NCBI GenBank assembly: GCA_036936605.1
Contig: JAUPFV010000001.1
Coordinates: 168,354,643 to 168,418,642, forward strand
Direction of reading: 5' to 3'
DNA: 64,000 nucleotides
From: Limnanthes douglasii subsp. nivea
Taxonomy: Eukaryota > Streptophyta > Magnoliopsida > Brassicales > Limnanthaceae
Part shown: piece after piece, positions 21,150 through 33,606 of the stretch
Position numbering within the stretch: the stretch's first letter is position 1
Layout: every line of letters starts with the position of its first letter
Made by a program: the position numbers and the translations under genes
Notes under the pieces: model-generated
Told to the model about the DNA's origin: nothing
What the model saw: the letters and a program-made list of their open reading frames with translations, nothing else
The model's database searches: none

Positions 21150-23412
21150 CCAAGAGAGGAAATAATATGCCACTATACAAACTATACAAGCAAAAAAGAA
21201 ATAGTATCGTAAATATCCCAACACTTCCAATACAATTTTGAATACCCAATGTTCCAAGGATGTTGCCAAATTCTCCCCTCTTTATCTTGGAGGAGATATG
21301 TACATGGTTTAATCCTCTCTATCACTGAGTAAGGTCCTACACAGTTTGGATCCATTTACCTAATATTTTATCCTTTGTATGCAAGAATACTCTACTCAAA
21401 ACGTTGTCCCTTACCTTGAGATCTTTTTGTCTTACCCTCAAGTTGTAGCGACTCCTCATCAAAGTTTGATAATATATCAAATTCAAATGCACCCTAACCC
21501 TCTTCTCTTCGATTTAATCAAGTTATATTTTTCTCGTCTCCTTATTAACAACCTCAGAATAATTGAGTACTCTATAAGATAGTATGGCTGACTCTGCAGG
21601 ACTTACAACATCCATCACATACACTAAAGCAAACAGAGTCTCTTAAGTTGCCGGTCTAGGTGTAGTTCGATAAGCCTATAATACTTCTTAAAGATAATTT
21701 GGTCATTTTCCAAGAGGACATGTCAAGTTTTTTCTTTAATTCTTCTAAAATAAATTTGTTAGTAACTTTGACCAACCCATTCGCTTGAGGATAAAACGGT
21801 TTTGAAGAATATTATATAATCCCCCTCGAATTACAAAAAGAAATCATTTATATGTCATTAAATTACGGTCCATTATCCATAGTAATCTTCCGGAGAACCT
21901 CATATCGACAACAAATATTAGACATAATGAATTGTATAACATCTTTAGCTCTCGTCCCTGACAATGGCTCGGGTTCAACCCACTTTGAAAAATAATCCAT
22001 TTTCACTATAACCGTTTTCCGTCCTCCCGAAGCCATGGACAATTGTCCTACTAAATCCAATCTCCATCTATCAAAGGGAACCCTTTCAAAAATTAAAATT
22101 ATTGGTATTGTCTGTTTATGAATAAAATTCGCAAATCTTTGGTAAGTGTCCAAGCTTCATACTAAAGCTTTAGCATCATTCATTATTGAAGGCCAATAAT
22201 ATAATGCTAATAAAACCCTACTTGTCAAAGCCTTAAGCCCACAATGAGTAGAACCTTCCCCATCATACAATTCAGATAAAATCTCATGGGACTCATTTTT
22301 TACCCAAACATCACAACAACGGCATAATCAAAGACTTCTTATATAATATTCATCCAATATTGTATCGCCATGGACTCTAAATCTCAACCTTTGAGCTAAA
22401 TTTGTGTCTTGAGGTAGCGTCCCTTTAAGTAACTTTTTTGTTATATCTAATCTCTAATCGCCTCAATCTTTTTCTGCAGTGAAAAACACTTCATCGAAAT
22501 ATCTGCAGTACTCTAACTTTGTCAATATATACAGACTTTCTTGTAACAATATCTAGGGATACTCCTCTGTATATGCAATAGTTTACAAAGAATCTCAAAC
22601 TGTATTTTCCCTCGATTGATGTGCTAAATAATCATCTCGTCAAACTAAATAGTTAATCATCGAAGCTTACGAATATATAATATAAGTTGATCCTTTTTTT
22701 CCTCAAATACTCTCAACATGTGATTTGCTACCAACTATGAATTTGTTTCCAAACAAACTTTCTTTTCCCCGCAGATACTTGCAAGCCTTAAACCAACTAA
22801 ATCAACCTCATATTTTGCTTTGTTATTTGACGCACTAAATGTAAAACGAATGGCCTGATACATAACTTCTCGAGAAGGAGAAACCCACTGTACTCCCACA
22901 CTTTATCCCAATATACTAGATCTTATATTAGTTCAAACCACCCATATTAAATCTGTTAGTAAACAATCCCTATAACTTTCCTCATCGGAATAACTTGAAT
23001 GAAACTCAACCAAAAAATATGTTAGAGTTTAAAACTTATTAGCTACTCAATGAGCAAAAGTTTTTTCAAAATATGCACCATTTTAATTGTCCGAGGTGAG
23101 GTTATTGATATCAAAGCCTTTAGTTGGTCACGATCGACTTATATTTTCCTTTCAATTATGATGTATCCTAATAACTTTCCTGACGTAATGCTGAAGGTGC
23201 ACATTTTTTATTTAACTTCAATTGAATAGCTTTAAGATTCAAAAACATTTCTCCCAAATCTCGCAAATGTGCGTAATCTGATTGGCTTTTGACTAACATA
23301 TCATCAATGTAGACCTCCATATTTCTTATAATTTGAGAAGAAAACGCTTTGCTTATTAATCTTTGACACGTCGCCTCAATATTCTTAAGACCAAAAGGCA
23401 TGATTCGGTAAC
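21150..23412 (-). pseudogene. First Tat-like Ty3/Gypsy pol remnant (RT end, RNase H, integrase)
   Basis: Minus strand, right to left. RT: YRIMPFGLKNIEATCQRL and VYIDDMLVKS (23168-23412). An RNase H-like domain near 22700-23050 has AKYEVDLVGLRLA. Integrase: zinc-domain remnant YQRFANFIHK (22153), then RWRLDLVGQLSMASGGRK and TMDNGP (21863-22080), then YPQANGLVKVTN (about 21760), where the usual catalytic Glu of G-Q-V-E-V-T-N is Lys. The C-terminal GPY region (NCVGPYSVIERIKP) is near 21310-21360. Stops and frame changes are frequent. The RT is cut at 23412 by an hAT-like element; the upstream half is not found on the other side. Confidence 0.8.
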
Positions 23413-24950
23413 CAGTGGCGGATCCGGGATTCAAAATAAAGGAGACTAATCAAAATTTTATAAAATTCATTCTACACGATTCATTCGTAGAATGGTTTGA
23501 TTATCTATTTTAAATTATCATTAAAAAAATGTTTATTATGGTATACAACTACTTTAAGGTATTTTTAATAAGTGTATGTAGAATATAAGATATAGTGTTA
23601 GTATCAAAAATATTATACACTTATTGGATTCGTATGTAACAAGAATTTTGATATATTTGATATACCTCTTAAGAACTCACCCTAAATATATGTTAATATA
23701 TTATTTATTACATATAAAAATAATATTTAAAAATAGATCGAAATATTTCTTAATATATTATTTTAACAAATATTTAAACATAAAATATAACAAACTCAGA
23801 TTTATTATATAAACAATATTTTTGAAAATACATCAAATAAAATAAAATTTTTTAAAAAAGATATATGTTTTAAATGTATGGAAATAAAATCAAATTTTTA
23901 CATAAACAATATATGAAAATAAATTGAAATTTGTATAAACATATTTATAATATTAATAAAATATTTTATTGAAATTAAAAATTATTTCAATATATATTGT
24001 TCAATAAACATGTGTCTAAACCTATTAAAAATAAAATTAATTATTTTATAAATCCGAATAATTTAAAAATAATTTTTTTTTTATTCAACATACATGACTT
24101 TATATTGACAATAGTATATCGAAGAGATATTATTCGATTATAGATAAATAGATCTATTTATCCCCTATCCATACATAAGTTTGACATTTTTATTCTTATT
24201 TAAATTTTATTCACTTCAACAAATAGATTTTCAAATTTTCAATTTTAAAAATTATATGAAAATAAAATAATTTTATTTATTTCAAATATACTTTAATTTG
24301 TTTTTTTAAATATGATTGAAGTAAATACCTTTTATCTAAAAATAAATAATATATAATTTTTTTATATATATAACTTCGAATTTTATATATTTAAATTATG
24401 GAAGTGTTCTTCCTTTTCTTCATCTTGTTTAATTTATTTATTTAAAATCTCCACATTATTTAATTAATTTAGTTAAAATCTCTATATGTTTTAATTTATT
24501 TTATTAAAATCTCCAACATCTTCATTTTCTTTGTTTAGATTATTTAATTAAAATATACTCTCTTTAATAATGTATCAAAACAAAATCTCAATCTTTTCTC
24601 ATGTTCTTCCTTAACCAATCGAGTTTTATCTGTGTTATCTTGAAGATGTTGAGAGCAGACTACATCTTTCAATTTATAAAAATTTGAACTTAAAACTGTC
24701 ATAAACCCCGCTATTATGGAATATTTTAATTTTAATTTTTTCTTAAAAAATAGTAATTATCCAAGATTTTAAAAAGGAATTTTCCTTTAAAACAATAATT
24801 ATTTCATATATTTAAATTAATTTTTTCATTAAAAATAATCATTATTTCAGATTTTCAAATTAAAAGTTTCCTTAAAAATACATACTATCCTACAATAAAC
24901 TATATAAATTAACCCATATGTTACGGTAAGTAACCTGCGATTGCATCCAT
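23413..24950. mobile_element. hAT-like non-autonomous element, relative of the one at 6430 (right end uncertain)
   Basis: It starts CAGTGGCGGATCCGGGATTC at 23413, the same end as the 6430 element (CAGTGGCGGATCTAGGAATT), and interrupts the Tat-like RT. Further in, 24640-24780 is collinear with 7290-7410 (gagcagactacatctttcaatttata versus gagactacatccaaccatttata, then tccaagattttaaa). A degenerate counterpart of the right end may lie near 24920-24950 (acggtaagtaacctgcg). I do not see the CCGCCACTG end or a copy of the left flank TCGGTAAC nearby, so the right boundary is a guess. No transposase is encoded; the whole stretch is AT-rich. Confidence 0.55.
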
Positions 24951-25949
24951 AAAAAAATTGTAGATATTTCCTCCAAACTAAACGAAAAACTTATTAATTT
25001 TCTTAAAAAAAGGATGATAGATTTTGATTTTTTCTAAGATGATTTGTTTAAATTTAGATAAAACATTATTATGTTTGAACCTAAATATCGAAATTCAATT
25101 TAAGTTTATTTTTTTTTTGAAAAATAAATTAATTTTGATTTTATACGTTAAAATTTCTAAATTGATTTGGAAACTGAAACTACAAATTTTGAATTCCCCT
25201 CGATTTTATAATCTTAAATGTTTTTATATGAATTTTAAAATACAATCACAAGTTTAGTAAACAATAAATTTTATAAAAGGTGAGATAAAATATTTTATTG
25301 ATTTTTTTCAAATTTTTAAGAACTAATATTCTCTTGAGACCTTATTTGGTTAAGGTTTATTAGATATTATGTTTTATAAAAAAGATTAACTAAGATGTGT
25401 TAAATTTTGTTAAGATTCGAAGTAATACATGCTAGATTTTATAAAATGGCACTTAAAACATGTATATTTTTTTCTTTTATTATAACATATATGTTCAATT
25501 TTTGTTTGAAATAATATTATTTAAACCTCATTTTAGTTAAAGACATGTTAAATTTTCTTAAAGATCTTGACTTGGCTATTTTTTTTTAGAGCTGACAACT
25601 TATTTTTGGTTATAGAACAAATTTGTTCAAATTTGTTTTTATTCTTTGAACTTGATTTTAATTAAGTCAAAGTTAGATTTTAAGATTTTATTTTTGTGAT
25701 TTTAGTTAAAGCGTCTAAAATTTTGTATGTCACGTTAGATTTTATTTTAGGTGAGTCATGTGGATTTTGTCAATCTATTAAATTTTTTACGATTATGGCT
25801 TAATTTTTTAGGTTAGACAATATTTTTATTTTTCTAAAGATATAAATTACACATTTTAAAAAATATTTTGATTCTACAAAAAAAAATTCATTTGGACAAA
25901 TTCAAAATTTTATAAAATATTATTTTGGTTGAACCTCATTTTAAAAGTT

Positions 25950-25997
<48 letters not shown>

Positions 25998-26168
25998 TTG
26001 ATTCGATTTATACTCTCAAATTTTTATATTCGATTTGGAGACTGAATTAAATGTATTAAACTAAAAATCTTAAATCCATTGTTAGTAAATTTTACTACAC
26101 TAAAAATCTTAAATTCAATGTTAGTAAATTTTAAATATCAAATATGAATTTGAATAACTTTAAAGGAA
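24951..26168. other. Very AT-rich stretch without recognisable genes
   Basis: No conserved coding motif is seen. It contains a (TA)n run at about 25952-25994 and a 35-bp near-duplicate (actaaaaatcttaaatccattgttagtaaattt) at about 26060-26130. Confidence 0.6.
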
Positions 26169-26468
26169 TTTTTTAAAGGCCAAAGCTATTTCCTCCATGA
26201 AAATTATTATTTCTTCCATAATTTGAAAAAATCTCCACGATGTTATTTCCTTCATAAAGGAAGTTACAAATTTGCCCTTTTACCTATTTTTTCTTCACAA
26301 AACCATTACCCTAACATACTATTACCCATTCAGTACAACAAAATCCATTCTTCACCATTATCACTACCTTACAAAGAAGAAAACCTATTTTTCACCGTTA
26401 TCACTACCTTACAAAACAGATTCGAAAAGAGAGAAACCTTGGAGAAGAAAACACATTCTTCATTTTTC

Positions 26469-26651
26469 GATTAGGGTTTGAAGTTAGATATATTTGTTGG
26501 ATTCGATTAGGGTTTCGATTGTTGTTAGATTTCTTTGTTAGATTCGATTAGGGTTTCGATTGTTGTTAGATTTCTATGTTAGATTCGATTAGGGTGTCGA
26601 TTGGGGTTTGATTTATTTGTTGGAATCGATTAGGGTTTCGACTTGGGTTCG
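26469..26651 (+). repeat. 41-bp minisatellite inside the MITE, about 4.5 units
   Basis: The unit is GATTAGGGTTTCGATTGTTG followed by TTAGATTTCTTTGTTAGATTC. The first and fourth units are diverged. The TTAGGG word is coincidental: spacing and unit do not fit plant telomere repeats. Confidence 0.9.
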
Positions 26652-26673
26652 CCTTGGGATAAATCACTGTTCT

Positions 26674-26749
26674 GAATTTTTTTATGCACTGAGCATGTGA
26701 TTCCGAGTGGGCCACTCGGAATCACATTCTCAGTGCATAAAAAAAATTC
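26674..26749. repeat. 76-bp near-perfect palindrome
   Basis: The left arm 26674-26710 and right arm 26712-26749 are complementary around a single central G (CCGAGTGG-G-CCACTCGG). The only differences are a 7 versus 8 T run and one mismatch (GAGCATG versus GAGAATG). It would form a hairpin with a 37-bp stem and almost no loop. Confidence 0.93.
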
Positions 26750-28174
26750 ATGTGAGTTTCTTGAATCGGGAATGCTGAAATCGGGAAGTGCTCAAATTAT
26801 TGTATTCTAAAATGTAAAAATGAGATTTTTTATTTTTCAATAAAACTGATGTTTTGGGGGTTTAAAGTTAATTTAAGTTGCCAAATCAGATATGTAGGTT
26901 TAAAAAATGTTTAATCTTATGTTTTTACACAGTAGAGTAATCTATTTCACTAATGGCACCTAACATTAAATTTGAATACAAAACAAGGGTAAAATAGTAA
27001 AATCATGTTTCACTAGTTTTAGAGATTTCAAATTATGGAGGAAATAATAATTTTCACGGAGTAAATAGCTTTGGCCTTTTTTAAATCCACAACATCAAAC
27101 CGCAAACGTAAACTAAATAAAGATAGTGATAAATATAAAGTAATAATTATAGAAATATAATTTATTTTAACATAGTTAAATGCACTAGTTTAAAAAGAAA
27201 ACTACACACTAAATACCCACTCACCAAACATATTTTCATATAGTATTCATACTATTTTCTATCTCAGCAAAATAACTCTTTTCTAATGCCCATTCTTTTT
27301 AATTTATAAACTACCCTTTATTTACTATATAACCAGATTTTTTGTTTAGTGGCTGATTTTTACCCAAAATTTCAAACTTTTGAATTCCTCTACCCTGCTC
27401 CCTTATACCTTAACATTTCCCTCCAACGTACTAACAAATACCGCTTTGCAAAACAATTTTTTTTAAAGGATGAATTCTGGCCATGTTTACCAGCTCCCTT
27501 ACTTCAGTTCGGCGACGATGTAACTGCTCACTCGGACTTTAGCTCACTCAAATTTCTATTTTTACATGTAATCTTGATTCCAGGTATTATTTCATCGTCT
27601 TTCTTAGTTTTGTTTTGCAGGAAATTCATTTTAGTTATTTTAATTGCTGGTTTTAGTTTATTGTGGTTCTTGGTTTTGTTTTACCTCTCTTCATGATTCC
27701 ATGTTAGCTCCCATATTACTGTTTATCGGCGTTCTCGTTACTTGATATGATGTTTTATGTTTTCTAGTAAATATGTTATCGTACCTGCCCGTTTTATTAT
27801 TTTTAAGTTGATTAGTTGGTTATACATAGGTTATATTCTAAATTTAATTAAATTATTATAGGTGTTGTAGTTGTGGTTTACTCTGTCAAAGCTGGTTTAC
27901 AGGTTTTAATTCTGATAGTTGAAGATGCGTTTGATGTTTTACACCACGAGATTGCAGGATTGATTATTCCATAGGTAGCCCACTGTTATATGGGAACGAC
28001 GCGTTTTGTTTGATATTTTTTATGTGCGATATTCATACATTGTTGTTGTTTATGCAAACCATGCGATTTGCATAATACGCTGCGTGTGATTTTTGTGAAC
28101 ACGATACGCACAATTTACATATGTAAACATCTCCCTTTATGTAAATCACACTTCTTTGTGCTGTATTGTTATAG

Positions 28175-30530
28175 ATGTCTAAACCAAAAGTTTATATTAT
28201 CAAATTCGGCCACCAGACCGCAATTGTTCCATTGTCTGAGTTTGAAAACTTTCAGACACTACAAGAATACATGGAACGCAGATGGGATGAACTATTTAGA
28301 GGTAACTATAGTATTACATATTCATGCGGGGATCAAAACAACTCTTTGTATAATAATGAGAAGGATATTATTGGTTTAGTGGTATATCTTGACGTAGAGT
28401 GTCTAAAAAGCGTTAGTTTTGTTATAGAACAACAACTAGTTGATAAAGGGTCGATAGAAAAGCGTAAAAACGTAACCTAAGTTTGGGAGAAGCCTCTCAT
28501 AATCAACTAACTAGTGGGGAGATTATTAACGGTTTACTAAATTTTAAACATAAAAAAAGACATTTTGCTACTACTGGTTGGGTTCATGCTATCACAAGTG
28601 TTGGTCAAACGTTTGTTAAGGGTGCTGTCGGTCTAAGGATATCCTTATGTCGATATGCTTTAGAGGATGGTTTTAGTTTCAAGTATCCTCATAATATATT
28701 TACTAAGATCACTGCATACTGTGTCAGCAAAGAGTCATGTCGCTGTAAATGACGACTTTATGCATCAATTGATGCCAACACCGGTTTAATGGCGGTAAAG
28801 CGGTTTGTTGAACGCAATACATGGAACTTTATCTTCTCCAAACAAAAAAATAGTCATTTGATATCTGATTTGATTGCGGATGAAATTCATCATTCAATTA
28901 GAAATTTTCATTCGGTAACGGTGAAAAGTATACAATCCTCTGTCAAACAAGACTACGATTTAAACATTTTGTAGAGTCTCTTATAGAATTCTTTAAAGAC
29001 GACATTGAGGGAAGTATTCATAAATAGTAATACTTTGTTTAGTTTGCTAAATGGGTACTTTAAACTATTACAGAGTCTTGATATAACTACTGACTATTAT
29101 TTGGAGTTGGATGCTGGAAATATTTTCAGGCGCTATTTTATAGCATTCGGCTCCTGCCTTCAAGGATTTCATTCATGCCGACCACTATGATAGATCGATG
29201 ATACACGTTTAAATGGAAAGTATGGGGGTGTTTTTCTATATCCAGTGGCAAATAATGGCAACAATGATTAGTTATTCATATATATTCAGTGCACGCGATT
29301 TATGTGTTAACCGATGTGTGATTCTTGCTTCATTCTTATAATCATGTGATTTACTTGTTTTCCAAACATGCGATTTACTTATTAGACATTGCTTACCATG
29401 CGATTAAACGTAGCCTAACCCTGCGATTTATGTTAACCTTATGCTGTAGAAAAAAATAGTTCAATTCAATTAGGTTATTTACATATTTTAGTTATTTTCC
29501 CCGTTGCTTTTGGTATTGTTGGAAGAGAAGATTCTGACAACTTGATATGGTTTATGGAGAGTGTGAAACATCATTTGTTTAACCGTCAGATAACATATAT
29601 TTCCGACTTCCACTCTGGTATTATTAATTATGTTTCTGTTGTTACCCAAACACCTATCATGCATACTGTATTTTTCATCTCATTCAAAACCTTAAGAGTG
29701 CTCTTTAACGTACTAACCGAGAGTATAAAATATCTATGCTATGTCTGTTTAAAAGATGTGTTTATGCACCCACAGTAGAACTTTGTAATGATACTCTTTC
29801 TCAATTTGTAAGACAATGGGTAGTAGAATTACAAAATTTCTAGACAATCTACCGCCCGATAAGTATACTTAGGCTTTTGTTAAGGGAAAACGATATGGTA
29901 CAATGGCATCATCGGCGGTCGAATCGTTTAATGCACAAATAAAAAATCTATATGGTTTACCTATTTGAAACTTGGTGGACAAAATAAGAGTCATACTTAT
30001 GACTCAAATTTTACGCCGTTATTTGAAGGCCTTAGCTAGAACACTGTTTTATGCCCCGGGTATGACCAAATGTTTAAGAAAATATTGAAATCGGTCGGAC
30101 GTGGATAGTACGTAAGTCTTATGTAGCTTTGTTTGAAGTTTCTTTTGAACTCGTTATGGTTGTTAATATGGTTGATTTCAAATGCTCTTGTGGTGTATGG
30201 AAACACGAGTAGTTTTGATGTTTTCATGCATTAGCGGTAATAAAATCGGTTAACAAAGATCCTATTACTCTAATACAGATATTCCACATGGTAAAACATT
30301 ACAGGTGTACTTATTCTTTCAGCATACCGGCAATAACAAATTTTGGTTAAATATCATCTTATAATGATTTGGCCGAGCCAAAAATGCTTCCTCCCAACAT
30401 TAAAAGATGGTATGGAAGACCGAAGAAAAAACAGACTCTATCTAGAGGATAAGTAACAACCAGTCAGTTAGGGTGTGAATGTTGTTTTAAATCAGGACAT
30501 AACCGGAGGACCTGTGATGTTCTGACTTGA
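28175..30530 (+). pseudogene. MURA-like MULE transposase, broken
   Basis: Starts MSKPKVYIIKFGHQTAIV at 28175. After a frame change near 28480 the MuDR DNA-binding region appears (GQTFVKGAVGLRISLCRYAL, about 28600). A TGA at 28750 replaces a conserved Trp (C-R-C-K-W). Transposase motifs: FIAFGSCLQGFHSCRPL, two stops (29188-29193), then DDTRLNGKYGG. A likely intron follows at about 29270-29480. Then VAFGIVGREDSDNLIWFMES, ITYISDFHSGI (second Asp), AVESFNAQIKNLYGLPI (about 29920), a SWIM finger CSC...CFHALAVI (30180-30235) and a zinc knuckle CECCFKSGHNRRTC (about 30476-30517) before TGA at 30528. Domain order is complete, so this was a full-length transposase; several stops inactivate it. Confidence 0.88.
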
Positions 30531-31317
30531 ATTTGCGATTTGTTTTGTATATAAGATTCGCACATGAGATTTTAAGCATATCTGCATTCTAGAAGTGCAT
30601 GCCAACTTACTACATTGATGACGCGATTTGTTTGTTATGAACTTGTATTTGATGTTGCGATTGTTAGCGTTTACTTAAAGACGTGAATTGTATGTTACTA
30701 CCTGCAAAGCACGATTTGTATTATACTGATTTGTTACATTTTTCTCACAAATTCTCTATTTTCCTTAGGTTATCTGATTTTAAAGATGCAGTTGACTAGT
30801 GATTTGTACATTACTCATTCTAATCGTAGTAGACACGATTCATTTTAGACTGTAGCTCTACAACATGCGATTGTTGATATTTTTAACTCTAAATGTCACT
30901 GCCAACTTACTGCTTGAATAACGCAATTTCTATACAAATTATTTGTTTATCACTTAACGATTGGTTCACTTTTATTAAAGATACTTAGCTTTTAAAGACT
31001 TGTAAAACGCCTATCTCACTTAACTATTGTATACTACTGCTATTATATTCATTATTCCACAAAACATTACCACAAACACCTAGTTGTATAGTTATGTTAT
31101 ACAGTACCATTTTTTATTAATTCATAAACATGATGTTCACCTCCAATATAACCATCAAGCTTGGGAGTTCAACAAAGACAATATTACATTTTTCAAATAT
31201 TTCAGAAGTTAAAAGATAGAGCTGTATCTGCCCATATACTTAACCCTAACAAAAAACATATTTTAGGGTTTCTTTTGTTTAATTCCAAAAACATATACAA
31301 ATACAACTACATAATCA

Positions 31318-31820
31318 TTAATCATCAGATGAATCATTCTTGTCTTCACCTTCATCATCCTCGTCGACCTTATCGTTTTCATCTTCATCTTTCTCTTCCA
31401 CCTTATAGTCTTCCATCGTCATTCGTTTCCATTTCATTGTCTGCATCGTCCGCTTCATCATCTTCCAAATTTTGTTTTTTACGTTCGCGTTTGGGTAGCT
31501 CGTAGGGGTTAGAGTCGTACCTAGGAAATGACCAGGAATTGTGTGAATCATAATCATACTCGAAAGAGAACAAAAATGACTAATCATTGGATTCATTTAA
31601 TAAGTAACCCGACATACTAGAGTGCTTGTAGTCAGACCATTTTTTGGTCTCATCTGAGAAGCCCAAATTAGAGAATGGGTAACCATAGGAGTATGGAGAT
31701 GTTGTTTAAGAATATGAAAAATTTGCTTCTTTTGGTTTACTGACTGGATATCTAGAGCAACCTACTTTATTTATATTCAAAAATCTATCTCTACTTAAAC
31801 GTGTCTTAAATGCTAATGTA
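31318..31820 (-). pseudogene. Small decayed ORF with aromatic-rich body and acidic tail, inside the MULE
   Basis: The minus strand from about 31820 reads KTRLSRDRFLNINKVG, RYPVSKPKEANFSYS, a stop, then YSYGYPFSNLGFSDETKKW, another stop, then YDYDSHNSWSFPRYDSNPYE and KRERKKQNLEDDEADD. A 1-nt shift joins it to an Asp/Glu tail (EEKDEDENDKVDEDDEG) ending in TAA at 31318. I do not recognise the family. The Tyr/Ser/Pro/Phe-rich body and acidic end suggest a low-complexity nuclear protein or the C-terminus of the convergent ULP-type gene. It sits between transposase and protease. Confidence 0.45.
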
Positions 31821-32602
31821 ATGAGTACATATCTACCTATGTCTCATCAAACACTAACTAAGACACTAAACAATTAACCTTCAATTTATTTACTGACGTG
31901 AAATGATAGTTGGTTATCTTTTCAACCCAGTTATTATAACGCAATTTTAGATCAAATTTCAGTTACTAAGGTCACAAGGTCAGAAATTCTATATGCGATA
32001 TATATATTTTAATTGTATTTTAGTGCATGATCCATATAACGTGATTTATAAATGCATGGATTTGCTAGGAACATGATTTATGTGCGCTTGATTTTTATAA
32101 CGCAATTTACAAGGTAACTATAATACAATTGAATTATAATAAAATTTGGTTTTGTGTATGCTCCTTACACCACGATTTATAAGTGTATATTTTTTTTTAT
32201 GATAATGTGATTTATTAATAAATAAGATAATGCGATTTATGCGTGAATGTTGTAAAATATACACGCGATTTTAAGTGTCAATTTCCTTTATAAGGCGATT
32301 TATATTATAATTGCAATACAAATGATTTAAAACGAAATATTGTTTTGTGCATGGGCCTCGAACCGCGAATTATAAGTGAATGTCTCTAATTGTAATGCAA
32401 TTTACGAATACATGATCTTTTTGAGAGATCTAACTATTACGTACTAGATTCTTAGTACAAAGAAATGAGTTGGAAGATATAAACGATAGCATGATTGACT
32501 AAACGCGATTTACTAGTACGTAGATCGCGATTCCTGCAAATCTAATTGAAACAACAACGTGGTTTAATTTTACCATTGCATAATATTAAACCATTTCAAA
32601 TG

Positions 32603-32732
32603 GAACAACAAAGTACATAAACAATGATTACTTGATTGACAAGAGGAGTATAACGTTAGGTAAACTTGAACAACAAAGTACATAAACAATGATTACTTGA
32701 TTGACAACAGGAGTATAACGTTAGGTAAACTT
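32603..32732 (+). repeat. 65-bp direct tandem duplication
   Basis: Two adjacent 65-bp units (32603-32667, 32668-32732) beginning gaacaacaaagtacataaac differ at one position (gacaagagg versus gacaacagg). The near identity marks it as recent compared with its surroundings. Confidence 0.95.
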
Positions 32733-33606
32733 ATTATTAGAAATCAGCTTCCAAGGTTATCTTGAATCGGTGAGCAATTAGCAAGTGCATCCTCTTTCTC
32801 AGAAACGTTGTCCTTCAAATACACAATCATATCTTTCGAAATCCAATTATTAACTTCCCAATGCCAGAGTAGTAATGCCTCTTCGTACAAAATATAATCC
32901 AGGTCAGACATGCGAAGCAAGGGTTCAGATTTTAGTTCGTTGTACCTGGATGCAATTTATTCACGATTGCGAGTATGAGGATCCGTAAATCCCAGCAGTC
33001 AGTAGTCAAAGTACATCATGCACAACACTTCATCAAAAAAACGTTAGTTGTATCATTGATCATTGCCCTCCTAACATATTTGACAGCTTGAAGGAAGTGA
33101 TGGTCTTAATCCACACTCCAATTCATACTAAAGATTTCATACACATTCTAACTAGAAATATGTAGTGTTATATAAGGGATATAAAGGAGGTGACAATCTT
33201 TGCCGGGTCTTTCTTTAGTTGTGAATATTTAGGCGGGATATTTTGCTTTAGGAAACAAAGTGGCGAGAGTTTATTAAGTTCTCCATCCCCCAAGAGTGCT
33301 TCTGCGATTTATTTGAAAAACTAAGGTCATGCAAGATTGGTTAATTCACAACTAACATGGGAGATATGACCACATTAAACAATTCGTGGTTTATAAAGAA
33401 ACTTACGATTTACCATGCTATTTACGTAAAATTACACCATAGTTCGACACTTCCATTAACACCAGTTCAATACTTTTTAATGGCTTACAAAATGAGTCTA
33501 GTAATTGTTATACCCTACCACACAATCCACATAGTACTACAACTAAAATGAATTAATTAAGAATACATTCATTTCAACAAAAGTATTGTTCTAAAATTAA
33601 ACAAAA

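Larger units (their letters stand above)
26178..27076. mobile_element. Mutator-type MITE, 899 bp, 51-bp terminal inverted repeats, 9-bp target duplication
   Basis: The target duplication TTTTTTAAA is at 26169-26177 and 27077-27085. The left end begins GGCCAAAGCTATTTCCTCCA and the right end, reverse-complemented, GGCCAAAGCTATTTACTCCG. The match extends 51 bp with three mismatches. Long inverted repeats plus a 9-bp duplication are typical of MULE-derived elements. The interior holds a 40-bp duplication (ttcaccattatcactacc, about 26353-26420), a 41-bp minisatellite and a 76-bp palindrome. No transposase. Some interior sequence (26240-26470) looks like a plant 5' leader, so gene capture is possible but unproven. 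Confidence 0.9.

Noticed and set aside
26469..26651. Telomere-like repeats because of TTAGGG words
   Set aside because: The unit is 41 bp and TTTAGGG is not tandem; it is a minisatellite within a MITE.
28913..28920. TCGGTAAC as the missing right target duplication of the hAT-like element at 23413
   Set aside because: No CCGCCACTG-type end precedes it, and it lies inside MULE transposase coding sequence; a chance match.
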